Below are positions 45,401 through 54,912 of a DNA stretch of 64,000 nucleotides, in pieces; the first letter of the stretch is position 1, and every line of letters begins with the position of its first letter. The DNA is taken from the NCBI RefSeq assembly GCF_000226115.1, contig NC_016461.1:1054001-1118000 (forward strand). Reading direction: 5' to 3'. Origin of the DNA: Thermothielavioides terrestris NRRL 8126. Lineage: Eukaryota; Ascomycota; Sordariomycetes; Sordariales; Chaetomiaceae. The position numbers were made by a program, and so were the translations under genes. The notes beneath the pieces were generated by a model. The model made no database searches and was not told where the DNA came from. It was given only the letters and a program-made list of their open reading frames with translations.

Positions 45401-47190
45401 TGGACGTGAGGACCAACGAGGAGAAAGAGCCTGACGCGCCACTAACGCCGAAGACCCCGACCAGCCCTGCCTTTGCACCGTCTCCCAGGAGATCGCGAGA
45501 CGATAGGGAACCTCCGAAAGTCTATCTCACTCCGCAAGAGCTCCTTGGATACGAGTCCGGCTTGGTCATTTTCAGACTCATGGAAGCAGAGCTGCCCAAA
45601 GCTTCCAGTCAGATCGAGGTGTTCGTCGACGACATGGCATTCCCGTCATACGTGTCTTCGGCAGCGAGGACACGACACCACAAGTTTGATGAAATTGGCG
45701 ACTGCTTCATCCGCGAGCTAGAGTTTTCGAGGTTAACGATCAAGGTCACGGAGAAGTCGGAGAAGCAGGAAGAGGGAGACAAGCAACATGTTTTGGCTCG
45801 GTTGTCAGGAAACACGCTGGACACTCTTAAACAGTGCCTGGTAAGCAACCGGTTTTTGATATCCACCTCTCCAACGCGAGCTAACCTGCCTCAGAACAAC
45901 CCGACCACTTTGAAGATGAGGGATGAGGACGGCGACGTGTACTCAATCAAGGTCAGCCTGAAGTATGTCCCGGTCAAGATGAAGCTCGACCCGAGCGAGA
46001 GTATCAACAACATGGGCAACCTTCGCGTCGACGTCCTGGATGCCCAGGATCTCCCATCTGCTGACTCGAACGGGAAGAGCGACCCGTACGCTAAGTTCGA
46101 GCTCAACGGCCAGGAGGTGTTCAAGACGAAGGTGCAGAAGAAGACGTTGAGCCCTGCGTGGAATGAGACCTTCAACGTGCTTGTGCCCTCCAGGATGGCG
46201 GCCAAGTTCAAGGCGACAGTATGGGACTGGGACTTTGCCGACAAGCCCGATTTCCTGGGCGGCACAGACATCAAGTTGGACCAGCTCGAGCCGTTCAGGG
46301 CGCAGGAGTTCAAGTACCCGCTCGACGGGAAGTCGGGCGTGCTCCATCTCCGGATGCTCTTCACGCCCGATTACGTCACCCGGACTAGGCAGGGCACGTC
46401 GACCCTGGTTGGCACATTTGCGGTGCCGGGCAGGATCGTGACGGGCGTTGCCGGCGTTCCCCTGAAAGGAGGCGCGGCCATCGGTCACGGTGTTGGCAAG
46501 GGCGCATCATTTCTTATGCGCGGGTTGCGCGGCAAGAAGGACGACGACAGCGTCAGCATCTCGTCCCGAAGCTCGGCCGACATCCCGAGGATCACCACGG
46601 AGAGCCCCCCGGAGAGCAAGCCTGCTGCCGCGAACGGCGGGCTTTCGGTGCAGCACAGCCGGAAAGTGAGCGTGGGGGCCTCATCAATCCACAGTGCCAT
46701 CATCCCGGGGGCGTCGTCAGGCACCGCGTCGTTCACAGTCATCTCGGCATCGGGCTTTGCCCCGTCTGCTGATGTCTATGTTACCGTCACACAGGTCAAG
46801 GATGGCAAGACCAAGCAGGTGGGCAAGACGAAGCATCACAAGCCCTCGAGCGGCATGGTCAAGTTCGACGAGACATTCCGCATTCAGTGCACGCCCGACG
46901 CGCAGTTCAAGGTGGAGGCCAAGGAGCATCACACGTTTGGCAGCGACCACCCGCTGGGCGAGGCGCTGTATTTTGTGGACGACTCGAATACCGGGGCAGA
47001 GAAGTCCCTGTCGGTGGGGACTGGCACGGTGGTGATCAAGAGTTCGTTCGCGCCGGCTGCCACCGACGGCGCCGACAAGTTGGTGCCGGATAGCCCCAAG
47101 TCGGCCAAGTCGACGACCAGCGGCATGAGGAGGAGCTTCTTGAGTAAGAGGGAGCTGCGTGTGCCGAGTCGAGATGGGACACCGTCGTAG
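42494..47190 (+). CDS. Tricalbin (SMP and multiple C2 domains, ER-plasma membrane tether)
   Basis: Four exons (42494-42685, 42756-43059, 43124-45840, 45895-47190) give 1502 residues. Tricalbins tether the ER to the plasma membrane and move lipids through their SMP domain. In order: a soluble head, a hydrophobic hairpin at about 170-205 that inserts in the ER membrane, an SMP domain at about 234-442, then C2 domains starting near 450, 592, 731, 968 and after the last intron (GNLRVDVLDAQDLPSADSNG), with a possible sixth at the end (SFTVISASGFAPSADVYV). Asp-rich loops such as GKSDPY, GTPDPY and NSNPQWNE suggest Ca2+ binding in some C2 domains. A charged Glu/Arg/Lys run (about residues 871-895) is encoded by a GA-rich microsatellite at 45238-45305. 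The third intron (45841-45894) is 54 bp with no stop, so the gene can be read straight through, but its GTAAGC, GCTAAC and CAG signals and the better joint LKQCLNNPTTLK argue for splicing. Confidence 0.94.
45238..45305 (+). repeat. GA-rich microsatellite inside the tricalbin gene
   Basis: A run of GAGGAG followed by GAGAGG/GAGCGG units encodes about 22 consecutive Glu, Lys and Arg residues between two C2 domains. Such tracts change length easily, so this linker may vary between strains. Confidence 0.85.
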
Positions 47191-47825
47191 TTGGGTGGGT
47201 GGCGGAGGGAAGGGATGAGGATTATCTAAACTCCTCTTGATATCTAAATGTTTCTTGCCTAGGATACCTTTTTATTTTTCTTTCTTTTCCTTTTTTTTTT
47301 TTTATTTTTCTTTCTTTTTGGGTCAGGTAATCAATGCTTCAATCTTGAATTCACCATTTTGGGTACCTGGGTAGATCAAAAATGGCGCGGGCAGCGAGCA
47401 GACTGAGCCAAAGTTATGGTCTCTCAACACTTCGTTGGCAAGCTAAATGACGGTTGAAATACCTTCACGGGTCATCCAGTTATTACTAGCTCTGAGTTCG
47501 TGATGACAGAATAAGCATGGAGCCTTCTTAATCTACGAGACGGTCTGGATGTGCTTGGAGAAAACGGATCACGAAAAGACGCTCAGTTGAAGGACGAGGG
47601 ATAAGAGGGCCAAGAATCAAGAAGAAGAGACTAAGGAGAAAGGAGCGAAGGGCGAGAAGTGTGAACTTACTTCATTTCCAGATGAATTTGAGATTGGTGA
47701 TCCCGTGCTAACAAATGCCTCGCATTATCTCGTCACCTCAAGAGCAGAATGGTATCCAAGAGCTTACTGGGTTGACGAGGACGAACAAGGCACCACTATT
47801 CTTACCTAACTCTCCTTTAAGCAAC
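47191..47825. other. Spacer after the tricalbin gene
   Basis: T-rich sequence at 47268-47320, with an interrupted run of about 13 T near 47291, probably belongs to the 3' region of the tricalbin gene. The remainder has no gene I can support. Confidence 0.6.
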
Positions 47826-48039
47826 TTCGACGCATCTTCACCTTCACCTTGTCGTATACACTGGGCGGGTAGGCCGCCCCGTACTTTTGCCTCACGGCAT
47901 TGTACGACCTCCGATCGTAATACTGCCAGAACTCGTCACCCTAGAACGCCTGCGCGTAGAGGCGCTTATTGCCGCCCAGCCACTGCACCTTCTTCTCCAG
48001 CGCCCTGTTCCGCATCACGGTCTCGCACCTGTCGAAGTG
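47826..48039 (-). pseudogene. C-terminal fragment of a DHCR24-like FAD-linked oxidoreductase
   Basis: Minus-strand reading from about 48039 gives HFDRCETVMRNRALEKKVQ, then WLGGNKRLYAQAF, a TAG stop at 47941-47943, and then in the same frame GDEFWQYYDRRSYNAVRQK and AAYPPSVYDKVKV. This order (WLGGxKxLYAQ, EFWxxYDRxxYxxLRxKY, LPSVYDKV) is what I know from the C-terminus of fungal FAD-linked oxidases of the Delta(24)-sterol reductase type. The FAD-binding N-terminal two thirds are absent upstream and the TAG breaks the remaining part. I take it as a relic of a lost gene or of a partial duplication. Its GC content equals its surroundings and it shows no strong RIP signature, so decay by ordinary mutation or truncation is likely. 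Confidence 0.65.
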
Positions 48040-49059
48040 GGCATGAACGGGAGGTAGTTTTGGAGGCTGGCTGAGTGAGGAGGGGAGCTGGTTTTACAGG
48101 GTGGTTGAGGACCGTGGCGGGCGGAGCTGGTGAGACCAACGGCCAACAATCAACAACCAAGAACTCGGGGCATTGGATGGTGACCACGACAAACCCTCTG
48201 GCCGTGAGACTTCGACACCGTGGGCGATGCAGCTTCGGCGCAATGAATGATTCTGCAACCCGCTTCGCATTTACTAAGTTGCTGTTGTAAGTGCAATACG
48301 GGATAGTTAATGATCTCTCGTAGTTTCTCTGCCTTTAAGCTGATGAGGCTCTGCTGGATGGCGTTCCCTTGTCCATGGTGGATTCTGTCTCCCAAGCACC
48401 ACAGCAGATGAAAGACAGCCACTGTGGAGGTAGATAAGATATGGACGATCCGTCTCCCTGGGCCGCCTCTCTGGGCCATTGACCAATGAACGCATGAATT
48501 CGAACGGGCGTTCCTTGCGGACCAGCGATCAATCGTTACCCGATCTTACCAGCTCGTTACCGATACACATTTACGGTGGGCACCGCGCTCCGTGGTGTTA
48601 ATGTTGGTTGCCTCGAGGCCTTTTGCGGGGTAGTTAACTTGGTGTGATTCCAGTACGGAGTATTAATCAACGTAACGCCGGGACATACACGAACTAAAGT
48701 TACCACTAGGGGGCTAACACCCCTGCAATAATTGAGCTTCCCCTGACACTGTCGCAGCAGCTCCCTCACGAACCGAGGCCGATCTCGACTTCAACATGAA
48801 ATTGGCAGTCACCCCCACCCGCACATGAATTCATGAGCTTCTCAATATAAGACAAACCTCTGACGACCGAATACACGACTGTTATCTGCCGCTCGCAGCG
48901 CAACCACGGGCCGGGGCGCCCTGGTGATCTCGTGATCCCCGCGGCCATCGATCTCAACCTCGACCTCAACCTCGACCTCGACCTCGACCTCGACCTCGAT
49001 CTCGGAACAGCGACCAAGCGAGAGAGAATCCGCAAGCTCGCGACAGGCCGACCGCCGCG
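48040..49059. other. Spacer and promoter of the ELMO gene
   Basis: No gene is supported. A perfect TACGGAGTA lies at 48654-48662. The last 110 bases hold a CTCGAC hexanucleotide array (separate entry). Confidence 0.6.
48950..49004 (+). repeat. CTCGAC/CTCAAC hexanucleotide repeat in the ELMO leader
   Basis: About nine units of CTC(G/A)AC end 56 bases before the ELMO start codon. The repeat is out of frame with that start and there is no upstream ATG leading into it, so it is probably untranslated leader or promoter. It may affect transcript structure or length between strains. Confidence 0.8.
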
Positions 49060-51465
49060 ATGGACCAAGCCGACATCCCCGCCCTCCTCTCGCGCCTCGC
49101 CTCCGACGAGGACGCCGTCCGCAAGATGGCCGTCTTCAAGCTGCAGAGCTCCATCAACGACCCGGCCTTCGCCGACGTCTTCATCTCTTCCGGCGGGCTC
49201 GTCATCCTGCGCCGCCTGATCATGACCACCGGCGGCAACACGCTCGCCTACTCGCTGCAGAGCCTGACGCGCCTCCTGGACGTCGACATGGGCTGGGATA
49301 TCTTCGAGGGCCCCGCCGCCGGCGATCTGGTCGAGCGCATCGTCGAGCTGATCGTGACCAATCCGCTCGTGAATATACTGCGCGGCGCAATGTCGATTTT
49401 GGTGGCGCTTGTGGGCAGGCTGCAGTCGCCGAGTGGTGGCGCCGGCGGCCCGCCGGGCTCGCCTGGCTCGCCTTCTGCCGGGGGCAATGGCGTTGGTGGT
49501 AGTGGTGATGGTAGTGCTGCTGCTGCTGGGAATGCTGGGCCTTCGTCTCGGGCACCAACCGCGGTCCGCGCGCCCGGAACGTTTGGCTTCCGTGCGATCA
49601 AGCCGGCCGTCGCTGTCTACCCGCAGTTTTTCGAGCTGGTCATCCAGCAGTTGCAGAGCGCTGACCATGCGCTGTGCGCCAACGCGCTGATGCTGATTAA
49701 CGCCCTGATTCGAGACGCCGTCACCACCGACGGGAGCGGTACAGCAGGCCTACAGGCCAAGGGTTCCGCGGTTGGTGCCGGCGAGGAGTGGAGCAAGTTC
49801 ATCAAGCGCCTGCAAGATCTGGGCCTCATCCGCGCCGTATATAATCTCCTGCAGAGCTCGGCGCTGCAGGACCTCGCGCACCCTCTGCTGGAGTTCCAGT
49901 CCCTGACGAAAGTGCTGTTGAGGAAATGGAGGGAGGTGAGGGTCGATCTCGAGAGGCCTGAGCACAGACGCGCGCTAAAGGGGCTACACCTCGCTAGTGC
50001 ACCGGACAGGAGACATGCGAATGGGGTACCTGGCACGGGGGCTACTGTTGCCAGCGAGGAGGCGGACGGCTTGAAGAAGGGCAGCAGGAGACATAACCCG
50101 GAGAAATGGCGGCGGCTGGGCTTTGAGACCGAGTCCCCTGCTCTCGAGTTCGAGACGGCTGGGTTCCTCGGTATGATGGACCTGACCGACTACGTGAGGA
50201 AGAACGAAGACGAATTCCAGAAATTGCTGCTCGAGCAGTCGACCAGGCCTCTGAGCGAGCGGTGTCCGGTCGCCAGGGCGAGCCTGGCTGTCACCATGAT
50301 TCTTTATGATCATTTCGACGTCGATAAGTCAGACCTGGAGGACCCCAGGGGCTTCCTGGCCCTGAACGACGCCAAGACCCACGACAAGCTGTTCCGACCG
50401 CTGCTGCTGCAGTGGTCGCGGCTGCACACGGCTGGTCTTCACGCCTTCTTTCGCCTGTGGAAGTCGACGGGCGCTCAGCGCGACGACTTTGACAAGGTTG
50501 CGGAGCTAGTGCGTGTGCTCGTCGAGCACGTGGTGGGCCAGGCGGGCAGGACTAAGGATGTGCTCGAAGTCGAGGATGAACTGCAGGAGTACGACGCTGC
50601 ACGGCTGCGCGAGCTGCAGATGGAGCTCTTGGAGCTCTCCTTCGAGGACCAGTGGGGCGCACACCTGTCGCAGGTCCGTGAGGAGCTCAAGCGTGAATCG
50701 CTGCAGTTCGTCAAGGAGCAGCGCATCCGCTGCCTGCTGCAGGGCAGCTGGTTCACCAAGCCAATGCCGCACCGCCGGCAGGAGAGCTACCCCAAGCGGC
50801 AGTTGTACCAGCCCTGGCGCTTCGCCAAGCTGTCCCACAATCGCCGCTACCTGCACTACGCCGACTTCCCCGACAAACTGCCCTATGAACCCGGGCTGGA
50901 CGCCCTCCCCGAGAAGATCGACCTCGGCACCATCAGCTCAGTCGTCTCCAACGTGTCCACAGCCCCGGACGCGGACGCCGCCGCCGGCGACGGTGAAGCT
51001 GACCAGTCCCCCGACTCGAGCACGCCCACGCTGCGCCACAACGGCGCGGCGATCAGCAAACCGACAACGAAAATCACCATCTACTCCTTCAAAGACGACC
51101 TGACCAATCCAAGCACCACCCCCATCAGCCCCGACACGAACAAGACATCCACCACAGCAGCAGCAGCGGTAACACCAAACGGCACGAGCAGCAGCGCCGA
51201 ACCCAAGGAGGAGCCAGTCCTGACTCTGTACCCTCTCAACCACAGCCTGGCGTCGGAGTGGCTCGACGGCTTGCTCATGCTGCTCAACCAGGCGCCCATA
51301 ACGGCCGAGACGAACAAGCTCGTTACGCTGATCAGCGACTACGGGCTGAAGGTCCGTCTGCTCAATGTCCGGCTGGAGCAGATGTATGCCGGTCCGGGGG
51401 TGCAGGGCGCCGGCGTGGTGCCGAGCAGGGAAGGGTTAGACGAGGATTATTTTTATGCGATTTGA
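49060..51465 (+). CDS. ELMO/CED-12 family protein (Rac-GEF partner)
   Basis: A single exon encodes 801 residues. ELMO proteins bind DOCK-type exchange factors and help activate Rac GTPases for polarised growth at the membrane; the partner is not in this window. Residues 1-230 form helical armadillo-like repeats (LLSRLASDEDAVRKMAVFKL onward), interrupted by a Gly/Pro/Ser linker at about 125-170. The ELMO domain covers about 240-470, with WRRLGFETESPALEFE and the acidic-helix block ALNDAKTHDKLFRPLL. A PH-like domain follows at about 560-690 (RIRCLLQGSWFTKPMP, then WRFAKLSHNRRYLHYADF), with a Thr/Ser-rich insert at 640-720. It ends with a short helix and the acidic tail EGLDEDYFYAI. The ATG at 49060 is the first in frame with the conserved start MDQADIPALLSRLASDED. 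Confidence 0.92.
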   Translation: MDQADIPALLSRLASDEDAVRKMAVFKLQSSINDPAFADVFISSGGLVILRRLIMTTGGNTLAYSLQSLTRLLDVDMGWDIFEGPAAGDLVERIVELIVTNPLVNILRGAMSILVALVGRLQSPSGGAGGPPGSPGSPSAGGNGVGGSGDGSAAAAGNAGPSSRAPTAVRAPGTFGFRAIKPAVAVYPQFFELVIQQLQSADHALCANALMLINALIRDAVTTDGSGTAGLQAKGSAVGAGEEWSKFIKRLQDLGLIRAVYNLLQSSALQDLAHPLLEFQSLTKVLLRKWREVRVDLERPEHRRALKGLHLASAPDRRHANGVPGTGATVASEEADGLKKGSRRHNPEKWRRLGFETESPALEFETAGFLGMMDLTDYVRKNEDEFQKLLLEQSTRPLSERCPVARASLAVTMILYDHFDVDKSDLEDPRGFLALNDAKTHDKLFRPLLLQWSRLHTAGLHAFFRLWKSTGAQRDDFDKVAELVRVLVEHVVGQAGRTKDVLEVEDELQEYDAARLRELQMELLELSFEDQWGAHLSQVREELKRESLQFVKEQRIRCLLQGSWFTKPMPHRRQESYPKRQLYQPWRFAKLSHNRRYLHYADFPDKLPYEPGLDALPEKIDLGTISSVVSNVSTAPDADAAAGDGEADQSPDSSTPTLRHNGAAISKPTTKITIYSFKDDLTNPSTTPISPDTNKTSTTAAAAVTPNGTSSSAEPKEEPVLTLYPLNHSLASEWLDGLLMLLNQAPITAETNKLVTLISDYGLKVRLLNVRLEQMYAGPGVQGAGVVPSREGLDEDYFYAI

Positions 51466-51859
51466 CGGCAGCCTTGTCTCTGGCCGTTTTCTTTTTTTTA
51501 TTTTTTTGTTGGCAACTAGCGGGCAAAGGGTAGCTTGCCCCTTTTCTTCGTCTCGTCCTGGGGACCTAGGTTACTTAGGCATGGAGCGTTTGTCGGTCGA
51601 CGGATACCCAACCCCTGTACTATAAGTACTATTCCCGCCTTATACCCGCCTTATCCTATTTTCACAAAATCTGACGAGACGTATTGTGGCTTCATGCACA
51701 GGTGTCTAGACGAAGTTTTTTTTTGATGGAAGTGCTCAGCACAGGCGCTTACTGTGTAAGGCGGAATGCTCACTGCCTTTCACTCCAGCATCTGAAGTTT
51801 GATGCATTGCCCCGCATCCGAGCCCCCCTGCAGTGGCCATTTAAGGTGGGGCAATGCCC
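51466..51859. other. Spacer after the ELMO gene
   Basis: T-rich runs at about 51490-51508 probably mark the 3' end of the ELMO transcript. Nothing else is supported. Confidence 0.6.
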
Positions 51860-51868
51860 ATCGTTGGC
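51860..51868. repeat. 9-bp target site duplication ATCGTTGGC (left copy)
   Basis: ATCGTTGGC immediately precedes the element and recurs at 52407-52415 right after it. A 9-bp duplication is typical of Mutator-like elements. Confidence 0.85.
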
Positions 51869-52406
51869 CGACCCCTTTAAAAACACATGCCAGATTTTTT
51901 AGAAACATATGCCAGCCAGGGGCGGTCCGTGCGCTCCCACCAAAATTTTGCAGCGAGCGCCACCACAACCCCTAGCATGCATGTCGGCACAAGAAAATGA
52001 CCAAATGACGATGTTGCTAGTGCTATTAAAGAGGCTAGAAAACGCAGACTTGGCTAAAAAGCTCAAAATATAGTTGGACAAGCTTAAATACTGCCTACCT
52101 TGACCGCCTCCTATACGCCAAGCCCCCAAGTTGTCAAGTCACATAGTTTTATTTTATCGATAAGAAGCTCCTTAAGTCAACGCCTAATACAGCTTTATAT
52201 CTATATTTACAACTGTCCTCTCCTTTAGTAAGCAACATGGCTACTGACTGTTCAGAACTCTCAACAGTTTCTCTTACGATTCTTGTTGTAGTATGCTAGC
52301 TAGGGGTTGTGGTGGCGCTCGCTGCAAAGTGTTGGTGGGAGCGCACGGGCCGTCCCTGGGTGGCATGTGTTTCTAAAAAATCTGGCATGTGTTTTTAAAG
52401 GGGTCG
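51869..52406. mobile_element. Mutator-like MITE with long terminal inverted repeats
   Basis: The 538-bp element starts CGACCCCTTTAAAAACACAT and ends with its inverse AAAGGGGTCG. The first 112 bases (51869-51980) and last 112 bases (52295-52406) are inverted copies with few differences, including the blocks CCAGATTTTTTAGAAACA, GTGCGCTCCCACCAA and CAGCGAGCGCCACCACAACC. The 9-bp duplication and long TIRs fit a Mutator-type, non-autonomous element. The interior is AT-rich and has no coding sequence. It lies 306 bp upstream of the GRF zinc-finger gene. Confidence 0.88.
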
Positions 52407-52415
52407 ATCGTTGGC
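52407..52415. repeat. 9-bp target site duplication ATCGTTGGC (right copy)
   Basis: Directly follows the inverted repeat end at 52406 and equals 51860-51868. Confidence 0.85.
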
Positions 52416-52711
52416 TGCTTGGCGGTTGCTATGAACTGTCAATTGGTCCCGTCGCTCTCCATCGGTGGTAAGCCGTTGTTGAGCAACATCGAGGAACTTC
52501 GGGCATGCCGCCCTGCATTGTTCATCAATTCTCATCGCCCACGCCGGCCGCAGCCCGGCCGGTACATCAGTTCTCATCAATCTTGCCCGCCCGAACTCAA
52601 GATCAATAGGTGCGGGTGTCCTTTGGGCAACGACGAGTCGCATCAGCTAGACTACTTGTCCCAGAAGCCGAGTTGCAGCCTTCAGATCCCTCCGGGAGAT
52701 GTTTCAATCTA

Positions 52712-54029
52712 ATGTCAGCATCAACGCCCGCATCATCTAAGCAACCTCATCGCCGCCAAACGACGAAAGGGACATTTGAGGGTCAATGGTGGTATTGTAC
52801 GTAGCGTAACCCGTAGATGACCGAGGCTACCCTTCCGGCTAACCAGTTCCCTTACAGGTGATTGCAATCCGCCTCTCCAGGCGGCCTTCCTGCAGGTGAA
52901 GAAGCCGGGACGGAACAAAGGGAGATGGTTTTACACGTGTGCCAAGCCGCAGGATTCGCAATGCTCTTTTTTCCTGTTTGAGGATGAGGCAAATGCGATT
53001 AAAAAGAAGGCCCTCCAGGAGAAGTCGGGCTTCAACAGCGGTGCCTTTGGACCAAGAAGCCCCAAGCCTGCGGGCCGTGGTGCTGAAACCCCATTCTCCC
53101 AGGATGTGTCCATGACAGCTGAGGGGCCCATCTTCTCACAGAGTAGTAGCGTGTTTCCGACGCCGGCCCCTGGAGAGCGCCGCCTAGGCAGGCTGCCTCC
53201 GGTGCCAGACTCAGGTTGGAGTTCCGATGAGGACAGTGAGGGTACGGCGGCCGGCCGCCGCGAACACAGCTCTGGTCCGTGCCTGGGTGTGGCGTCACCG
53301 GCGTCAAAAAGAAAGAGACCCCTGGCAGAGGGCGAAGATGCTGAGCGGCCCGCCGCTGATAAAGGCGAGAGCGGCACCGCAGCGGGACCGTCCGACCTCG
53401 GCCCTAATAATGTCGATATGACGGTCGAAACAGCAAACCAGAGCGACCGTGTGCACCAGAGTCAGCAGCCCCAGCTGTCCCAGTCCCAGCAATCCCAACG
53501 ATCCAAGTCTGCTAGCGACAGCCCGGCGACGCCAAGCGGGAGGAGTACACGTCTGGGATTTGGCGTGCCGCAGACGCCAACTTCGGGCAACAGCTCCAAC
53601 GCCGCCTCGGCGTCGGAGCCGGGAACCAAGCGATTCAAGACAAACCAGGGGCTGCCCGCATCGACGCCTTCGTCAGCCCGGAAATGGGGAGGTGGAAGCG
53701 GAGGCCAGCCACAGGGGGCCAACGACTTCTCGGAAGACGACGCCGAAATCACGACTGCCGTGCTGGGTCTGCTCAAGGCAGAGTCGGTCTCGGCGCCGGT
53801 GCGGCGGGCGGTGCGCGAGACGCTGAATCTCCATGCCCTCCGGTGCCGCGGGGTGGAGCGCGGCCGCGACGTGCTCCGGGAGGGCCTGAAGAAGAAGGAT
53901 CAGCTGATCGCCGAGTTGCAGGCGCGCGTCGCCAAGCTCGAAGGCGAGCGGCAGACGCGGCGGGAGTTGCTCAGGAGGGCGGCCAGCAATCTTGAGGAAG
54001 CGCTGAGCCAGGAGAGCAGAGATGACTGA
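52712..54029 (+). CDS. GRF-type zinc-finger protein
   Basis: Two exons (52712-52796 and 52858-54029) give 418 residues. The intron donor GTACGT at 52797 and acceptor CAG at 52855-52857 rebuild the finger: WWYCDCNPPLQAAF joined to LQVKKPGRNKGRWFYTCA and CSFFLFEDEA. This is a GRF finger (C-x-C at about 29-31, GRWFYTC, CSFFLF), found in nucleic-acid enzymes such as topoisomerase III, APE2 and NEIL3, where it binds single-stranded DNA. No enzymatic domain is present here. The middle (residues 90-310) is disordered, Ser/Gln/Pro-rich, and the C-terminus (about 345-410) is a predicted coiled coil (LKKKDQLIAELQARVAKLEG). A role in DNA repair or replication is an inference from the finger. The start is the first ATG in frame after an upstream stop-containing stretch. 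Confidence 0.87.
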
Positions 54030-54912
54030 GTCAAGTGTGCTTATGTGTCTCCCGGGCTTTGCGGTTGCAGACGGTTGGTATGAAGCAGGTTCGGATCCCG
54101 ATGCACCCCTGATTTACGCCGTACAACGGCTACGGCGTATGTACAGTACATACCCTGGGCGAGTGGGATAGGTAAGCGGGCGAACATGTACACTCTAGTT
54201 AATCACAATGTCGAAGTGTTTAAATTTCCACCTGGAGTGCTAGTTAAATGTCCAGCGTTGAATTCGCTTTGCGTGCAACGAGAGCCTCGCATCTTCCACA
54301 CAACATCACCGTGACGTACGCAAATCGTGTCTGTCAGGTAACGTCCCTGAATCACGGATATTTACCGATGAATCCACGCTCTGTACGAATAACGTTACGG
54401 ATTAATGAACCCCAAACTACCGCGCTACACTACACTACATACAGGGGGCCATGTTGGAGGCATGTCGGATTTTGAGCGGGGCTTGGCTTGGGGTTGCTAT
54501 GCATCCGTGGGGAAACTGTTGACTTTACTTCCCGATCGGGAATTCGGGTCGCGACTTTGGCTGCTGTGATTGGCCATATCTTAAGACGCGGGCAGGCGCG
54601 AAGTTGGCACACGACGTGGGTCCTTCCGCGCTCTGTGCCGTCTTGCACCTGCTTTGCTTTGCACAGAAGCCACCTGCCCAACTCCCACCTGACTGCGCAG
54701 CATCCCAGGTACCTTTTCACAAGCTACCTGCACTGCCGGGTTCGTTGCCTTTCACAGGCGCGAAACTTGTGACGGTCAGCTGCGGGTTCGGGGGCGGTAG
54801 TGGACGTTCAAGTGGTGAACCTAAATTAATCAATCTGCTAGGCGTCGCGTCCCGCCTTCCCCTTCGACGTTTTCGTGACGCTACTCAACCACAGGGAATC
54901 AACGCATCCGCC
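54030..54912. other. Spacer between GRF and homeobox genes
   Basis: No gene is supported. CTACACTACACTACA lies at 54425-54439. The region before 54913 is the homeobox promoter. Confidence 0.6.

Noticed and set aside
48766..49668. 300-codon minus-strand open frame over the ELMO start
   Set aside because: Antisense shadow of the ELMO gene; its Arg-rich translation comes from GC-rich codons on the other strand.
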